Assembly (NCBI GenBank): GCA_020403045.1
Contig: JADBYK010000016.1
Location: 1 to 64,000, forward strand
Direction: 5' to 3'
Origin: Cytophagales bacterium
GTDB lineage: Bacteria; Bacteroidota; Bacteroidia; Cytophagales; Cyclobacteriaceae
Length of the DNA: 64,000 nucleotides
Shown here: one piece after another, positions 59,460 to 64,000 of the stretch
Layout of the letters: each line of letters opens with the position of its first letter
How positions within the stretch are numbered: position 1 is the stretch's first letter
Made by a program: the position numbers and the translations under genes
Notes under the pieces: generated by a model
Database searches by the model: none
What the model saw: the letters and a program-made list of their open reading frames with translations, nothing else
What the model was told of the DNA's origin: nothing

Positions 59460-60419
59460 TTACGCTGACTTTGAAAACAAATATTGTTGCAAAAACGAAG
59501 ATACCTGTACTTCTGCCATTCTTGCCTCTGGCAAGTATTTTGGCATCTGAAAAAAGACGTGGATCATACCTGCATATTCTTTGAAGACTACCTGATTCCC
59601 GTTTTCTTTCAGTTTTTTCGCATATGCTTCGCCTTCTCCTTTTAGAGGGTCAAACTCAGCGGTGACGATCAAAGCAGGAGGCAAACTTTTTAGATTTTCT
59701 GCGAATAAGGGCGATAAATATTGTTGTTTAAGATCAGTTTCATTTCCACAGTAGTGATGAACAAACCATTGCATCATTTCCCTTGTCAACACATAGCCTG
59801 TTGCTAATTTATTGATGGAATCTGCACTCAAGGTTGCATCAGTGGTAGGGTAGATAAGAACTTGACAGCAAATTTTTGGACCATCTTTATCTCTGGCCAT
59901 CATGGCTACCACGGTGGCCAGGTTCCCTCCTGCACTATCTCCCATCACCGCCACTTGAGTTGGATTTACACCAAGTGAAGATGCATTTTTTACCGCCCAT
60001 TCCAAAGCTGCATAACAATCTTCACAAGGTATCGGAAACGGATTCTCAGGTGCCAGGCGATAGTCAACAGCAACTACCACACACTTATTTTGTTTCGCCA
60101 ATCTTCTGCAAGTGGAGTCGTGACTTTCAAGGTCGCCAACTACAAATCCACCCCCATGAAAATAAAGCAACAGAGGAAGTGTACTGCCTTCAATTGGTTT
60201 GTATATCCTCAACACTATCGCTCCTTCACCCGAAACTTTTATCGTTTCATCTCTAATTTGGAAAAGATTCTCGTGGGGGTACTGTGCCAGGGCTTTCAAT
60301 TCCTTTATTGCCTTTTTGTTGTCGGCTCTAAATTGAGCTGCGGTAACTTTCGTAAAGTCTACCTGTTTGCGAAATCGCATTAGAAATAATAGAATGCGGA
60401 TGCGCGGAGATAGTGCCAT
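59460..60419 (-). CDS. Alpha/beta hydrolase (HSL/lipase-esterase family)
   Basis: LLLYFHGGGFVVGDLESHDSTCRRLA; VDYRLAPENPFP; GDSAGGNLATVVAMM. Confidence 0.94.
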   Translation of the reverse strand: MALSPRIRILLFLMRFRKQVDFTKVTAAQFRADNKKAIKELKALAQYPHENLFQIRDETIKVSGEGAIVLRIYKPIEGSTLPLLLYFHGGGFVVGDLESHDSTCRRLAKQNKCVVVAVDYRLAPENPFPIPCEDCYAALEWAVKNASSLGVNPTQVAVMGDSAGGNLATVVAMMARDKDGPKICCQVLIYPTTDATLSADSINKLATGYVLTREMMQWFVHHYCGNETDLKQQYLSPLFAENLKSLPPALIVTAEFDPLKGEGEAYAKKLKENGNQVVFKEYAGMIHVFFQMPKYLPEARMAEVQVSSFLQQYLFSKSA

Positions 60420-60484
60420 CAGAAAGGTGAATTAAACAGCATGAAAGATATTGAATCAAATTAGCAAAATGCATTTAAAAACTA

Positions 60485-60916
60485 CTACATCTTATTAGCA
60501 TGGCGTGAAGCCAACAGCCATTTCATTCCCTTCTTCACATATACTTCGGTATACAATAGATCCATGGTAAATAGATTCTTATTGACAACACCTGAAAATT
60601 TTCCTTTACCAATCAAGAGGGCCATGTTTGGATACAATCGTACAGTTGCCTCCGTTACGATCACTTTCTGGTAGTTAAGTTTGCCACTCACCAAATCATC
60701 CAGTACTTCCTGTTTCGTTTGGATCCATCCGTTGGAGTGAACATATTGAGCACGATCATCCAATACTATTTTTAGCGAATCGATGTTTTTGATTACCAGC
60801 CATTCAAACTTCTTTTTTGACAGAAGAATAATTTGTTGCTCTTGTGTTGTTTGCTGCGCAAACACTCCGATTGAAAACCGGCAAACAACAAACAAGACAA
60901 GTAGTATCGCCTTCAT
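60485..60916 (-). CDS. Nuclear transport factor 2-like / DUF4440 secreted protein
   Basis: Signal peptide; YVHSNGWIQTKQEVLDDLVSGKLNYQKVIVTEATVRLYPNMALLIGKGKFSG...YTEVYVKKGMKWLLASRHANK. Confidence 0.8.
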   Translation of the reverse strand: MKAILLVLFVVCRFSIGVFAQQTTQEQQIILLSKKKFEWLVIKNIDSLKIVLDDRAQYVHSNGWIQTKQEVLDDLVSGKLNYQKVIVTEATVRLYPNMALLIGKGKFSGVVNKNLFTMDLLYTEVYVKKGMKWLLASRHANKM

Positions 60917-60922
60917 CTTTTT

Positions 60923-61687
60923 CTATTTATAAATTTCGTTTAATACCCCCGCCAATCGAATACCCGCTTGCGCAAGACGAAGCTTCACGGTATCCAAATT
61001 TTTGTAAGAATATTTAAAACTCAAACTGCCATCGCCCACCGAATATACTTGCTTTCGGTAAGTCATCGATTCAATTGCCCAGTCTCTAACGCTTGCTTTT
61101 TGCCACTGTGCTAATACCTCTGAAGTTGGCTCTTCCAACGCGCCCGCCAACTCCGTGTAACTTAATTTAGTATCATCAATCATGTTGCTATCCCACACAC
61201 TGTGCAGGTTGGTCTCATTACGAAACCATTTTACTTTCACGCTGTTGCCTCCCCGGTCGTCACAGCAACCTACATGCAACGGCTGATGAATGTCTCCCAC
61301 CAGATGAACAATCATTTTGATATATTCGATTTCTTTTTTCCGATCCAGCTTTTTGGTCTTCAGCTCAGCAATCAATCGTTCCAATGTCATAATCACATCA
61401 CCATTCGGGTTCTTAGGCGAGTCCGAATAGTTTTTTCCCGTTTCAATGGTTACCCAATGCCAGTCTGCTGTGTAATTATACGTTGAATCAGATCTAACTT
61501 CGTCCATCCAGGTACTCATCATTGCAAGGGATTCCTGTCCCATGATTAGTTTCAACTTCTTCTTCGCCTTTGCCGAAAGGTGTTTTTCAGCCACTAGTCC
61601 AATCGCACGGTGCCCCGTTACCCCCCAACCAAAAGATTGGGTAAACACCAAACAACTCGTTAACATCAATACAAAAAACTGTTTCAT
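60923..61687 (-). CDS. S1/P1 nuclease
   Basis: SFGWGVTGHRAIGLVAEKHL; HWVTIETG; IKMIVHLVGDIHQPLHVGCCDDRGGNSVKVKWFRNETNLHSVWDSNMI. Confidence 0.95.
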   Translation of the reverse strand: MKQFFVLMLTSCLVFTQSFGWGVTGHRAIGLVAEKHLSAKAKKKLKLIMGQESLAMMSTWMDEVRSDSTYNYTADWHWVTIETGKNYSDSPKNPNGDVIMTLERLIAELKTKKLDRKKEIEYIKMIVHLVGDIHQPLHVGCCDDRGGNSVKVKWFRNETNLHSVWDSNMIDDTKLSYTELAGALEEPTSEVLAQWQKASVRDWAIESMTYRKQVYSVGDGSLSFKYSYKNLDTVKLRLAQAGIRLAGVLNEIYK

Positions 61688-61895
61688 AGATATCTACATT
61701 TTACCTCAAAGATGCTCAATTTAGGTTCATGCCCCGATTTCTTGGCTAAGATTTAACGCAAATTTCGCATTAGTAAAATTTGCTCTTCGAGCAGACGAAC
61801 GAAAAGCTTTGTCACGGTTAACCCTACCCAATTCGCTCTTTTGGCAGTATGCTTCGCACCGTTCATAAAATCATCGTAACTTTGATTTACTTGTT

Positions 61896-62690
61896 ATGGA
61901 GAAGACTATAAAACTGTCAGCCCTTTTGGTGGCCAACCAGCTTGACATCAAAGGCATTAAAGCATTTTTGGAGGTAAAAACGGCTTCCGAATCCTCCACC
62001 GAATTACTCTACGCATTTGGCAATGATCGCTATCAATACTACTTCAATTTTGGAGTGATCGTTTTCTCTGGGCATTCGGAAGAAGAGATTAAAATTGCCG
62101 TAAAAGCAATTCAGCCTTACCTCAAAGACCCCAACAACAACTGGCTGCGTGATGACCACGAGATCAGTGTGCAGGAGGGAGAAATGGAGTTTGAGTTTAA
62201 CCAATTGATTGTCGATCGGCTAGATGTAAAAGTGGTTCGGATTGCCATGTTTAACTTAGCACAGTCCGTAGCGCTAGACTACTACCACAACATAACCGAA
62301 AATCTGCTAACCGAAATAAAGGGCTTTACCCGCGACCTTGAGCGCACCGGCAAATTAAGCATCAATCGCAAAGACATGATCAAGTTCATTGGCAAAGCCC
62401 TGAACACCCAAAATGATATTGCCGATAACATCTACATTTTTGATGCCCCCGAACAGGTCTGGGATGATGAATACCTCGATAAACTCCACAAAGGCCTGAT
62501 GAAACACTTCGACTTGCGTGTTCGTTTTAGTGAGATCGAATACACGCTACGAATTATTGAAGATAACTTGAGTGTGTTTCGAGAGATTTCGAACCAGAGA
62601 GAAAGTAGCATCCTCGAATGGATCATCATTGCACTTATTTTGGTAGAAGTATTTGACTTGTTGATCACCAAACTCTTTAAGTATGTCTGA
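61896..62690 (+). CDS. RMD1/DUF155 family protein
   Basis: Conserved DUF155-like organisation; C-terminal TM anchor SILEWIIIALILVEVFDLLI. Confidence 0.82.
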   Translation: MEKTIKLSALLVANQLDIKGIKAFLEVKTASESSTELLYAFGNDRYQYYFNFGVIVFSGHSEEEIKIAVKAIQPYLKDPNNNWLRDDHEISVQEGEMEFEFNQLIVDRLDVKVVRIAMFNLAQSVALDYYHNITENLLTEIKGFTRDLERTGKLSINRKDMIKFIGKALNTQNDIADNIYIFDAPEQVWDDEYLDKLHKGLMKHFDLRVRFSEIEYTLRIIEDNLSVFREISNQRESSILEWIIIALILVEVFDLLITKLFKYV

Positions 62691-63399
62691 TCGCCAGGCG
62701 TTGTTTCTCAATTTTGATATCAAGGCACAGCCCGATGACATTACTTGTGGCCCCACTTGTCTGCATGCCATCTATCAGTATTACCATGACGATATTCCTT
62801 TGAAGGACGTAGTCAATGAAGTAAAAAGCCTCAAAACAGGAGGCACGCTGGCCGTTATGCTCGGCAATCATGCGTTGAAACGCGGCTATAAGGCACATAT
62901 TTATACTTACAATTTGAATGTGTTCGATCCATCCTGGTTCTCACTTTCACAAAACAAAATGATCGACAACCTCAAAAAACAAATGAGGTATAAGTTTCGC
63001 AGTAAAAAATTACTCGTGGCCTCAAAAGCCTATATCAAGTTTATTGAATCAGGTGGCACCATTCAGCAAACAGAATTGAATCAGCACCTATTGAAAAAGT
63101 ATCTTAAAAAATCAACTCCTATACTTACTGGATTAAGCGCAACTTATTTGTACGGAACACAGCGTGAGATACCTGCCACCAATAAATACGATAGCATCAA
63201 AGGCGAGCCTGTAGGACATTTTGTAATCATCAACGGTTACGAAGAAGCTACTAATAAGATTTATCTGGCAGATCCCATGAACCCAAATCCATTACAAAGC
63301 CAGTATTATAGCGTCAGTTTTGATCGGTTGATCAACAGCATCATGCTGGGTATTGTCACGTACGATGCTAACTTACTTGTCATTGAGCCAAAAAAATGA
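62683..63399 (+). CDS. C39-like cysteine peptidase family protein
   Basis: IKAQPDDITCGPTCLHAIYQYYHDDI; GHFVIINGYEEATNKIYLADPM; 8-nt overlap with upstream gene. Confidence 0.82.
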   Translation: MSDRQALFLNFDIKAQPDDITCGPTCLHAIYQYYHDDIPLKDVVNEVKSLKTGGTLAVMLGNHALKRGYKAHIYTYNLNVFDPSWFSLSQNKMIDNLKKQMRYKFRSKKLLVASKAYIKFIESGGTIQQTELNQHLLKKYLKKSTPILTGLSATYLYGTQREIPATNKYDSIKGEPVGHFVIINGYEEATNKIYLADPMNPNPLQSQYYSVSFDRLINSIMLGIVTYDANLLVIEPKK

Positions 63400-63406
63400 T
63401 CCCACG

Positions 63407-63547
63407 ATTTGAAAATTTGAAAATTTATAAATTTGAAAATGATACGAGGCGTAATTGCTCAATTTTCAAATTAGTCTTTTCAAAAGAATGCCCTGCTAAT
63501 TTTAACCAAGTCAATTTTCAAATCTTCAACTCATCACATTTTCAAAT
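63407..63547. repeat. Clustered ATTTGAAAAT decamers (3 direct, 3 inverted)
   Basis: Forward at 63407, 63415, 63431; reverse complement at 63462, 63514, 63538. Confidence 0.75.
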
Positions 63548-63554
63548 TTGAACT

Positions 63555-64000
63555 ATGCCCAAGCTCATTGTAGTTGAAAAACCAGAGTCGTGGAAGTTTA
63601 ATGTGGAAGATGTGGAAGTAATAACGCCTGATAAATATATTTCTGAGGAGGCCTATCAATCAGTAAAAAATCTAAAAGTCATCAACCTGTGTAAGTCGTA
63701 TCAATACCAAAGCGAAGGCTACTATGTTTCCCTTCTCGCAGAAGCTCGAAATCACAAAGTACTTCCTGGCGTATCAACCATTCAGGATCTTCGCTTTCCA
63801 TCTATCTTGCGCGATGACTCTCAGGATTTTGACGAGCTGATTCAAAGTACATTTAAAAATGAACCTTACCAGCAAGTAGAATTTAATATCTATTTTGGAA
63901 ATGCACAGGCCGAGCACTTAAACCGACTGGCCTTGCAACTCTTTCAGTTGGTACAAGCCCCCTCGCTGCGCGCATCTTTCGCCCGAAAACACAAATGGGT
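63555..64000 (+). CDS. RimK-like ATP-grasp family protein, N-terminal part (runs off window)
   Basis: ATG at 63555, open to window end: MPKLIVVEKPESWKFNVEDVEVITPDKYISEEAYQSVKNLKVINLCKSYQYQSEGYYVSLLAEARNHKVLP... Confidence 0.72.
   Translation, partial: MPKLIVVEKPESWKFNVEDVEVITPDKYISEEAYQSVKNLKVINLCKSYQYQSEGYYVSLLAEARNHKVLPGVSTIQDLRFPSILRDDSQDFDELIQSTFKNEPYQQVEFNIYFGNAQAEHLNRLALQLFQLVQAPSLRASFARKHKW

Overview
64 kb chromosomal window from a Bacteroidota genome, probably Cytophagales-like (SusC/SusD pair, fasciclin proteins, SPII lipoproteins, AT-rich intergenic DNA). Most of it is ordinary metabolism: acyl-CoA ligase, amidase, AlkB, HtrA proteases, ALDH, BVMO/SDR/esterase, asparagine synthase, peptidases. 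The standout is a minus-strand light island at about 9.4-28.8 kb. A DTE-type proton-pumping rhodopsin, lycopene cyclase and Blh retinal synthase are linked by 4-nt overlaps to TIGR03643, a photolyase-like protein with apparently permuted domains, and a DUF2867-type SDR. Beside these lie three more photolyase/cryptochrome genes, a DUF2256 mini-protein, two flavin reductases, SDRs, DoxX-like proteins, an MpaB-like oxygenase and fasciclins. By hand alignment the rhodopsin has Gly at the TM5 fenestration position used for carotenoid antennas in xanthorhodopsin-type pumps. The FeS-BCP-like photolyase appears to lack its C-terminal [4Fe-4S] cysteines. I also found short CDSs absent from the ORF track (DUF2256, DUF6435-like, a 41-aa TM protein, a 31-aa TM protein, a truncated RelE), three apparently broken genes (in-frame nonsense, homopolymer frameshift, truncated toxin), one tRNA-Ala(GGC), several terminators and several repeat structures, one of them inside the Hsp20 reading frame. 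All family calls are from reading motifs; no database search was run.
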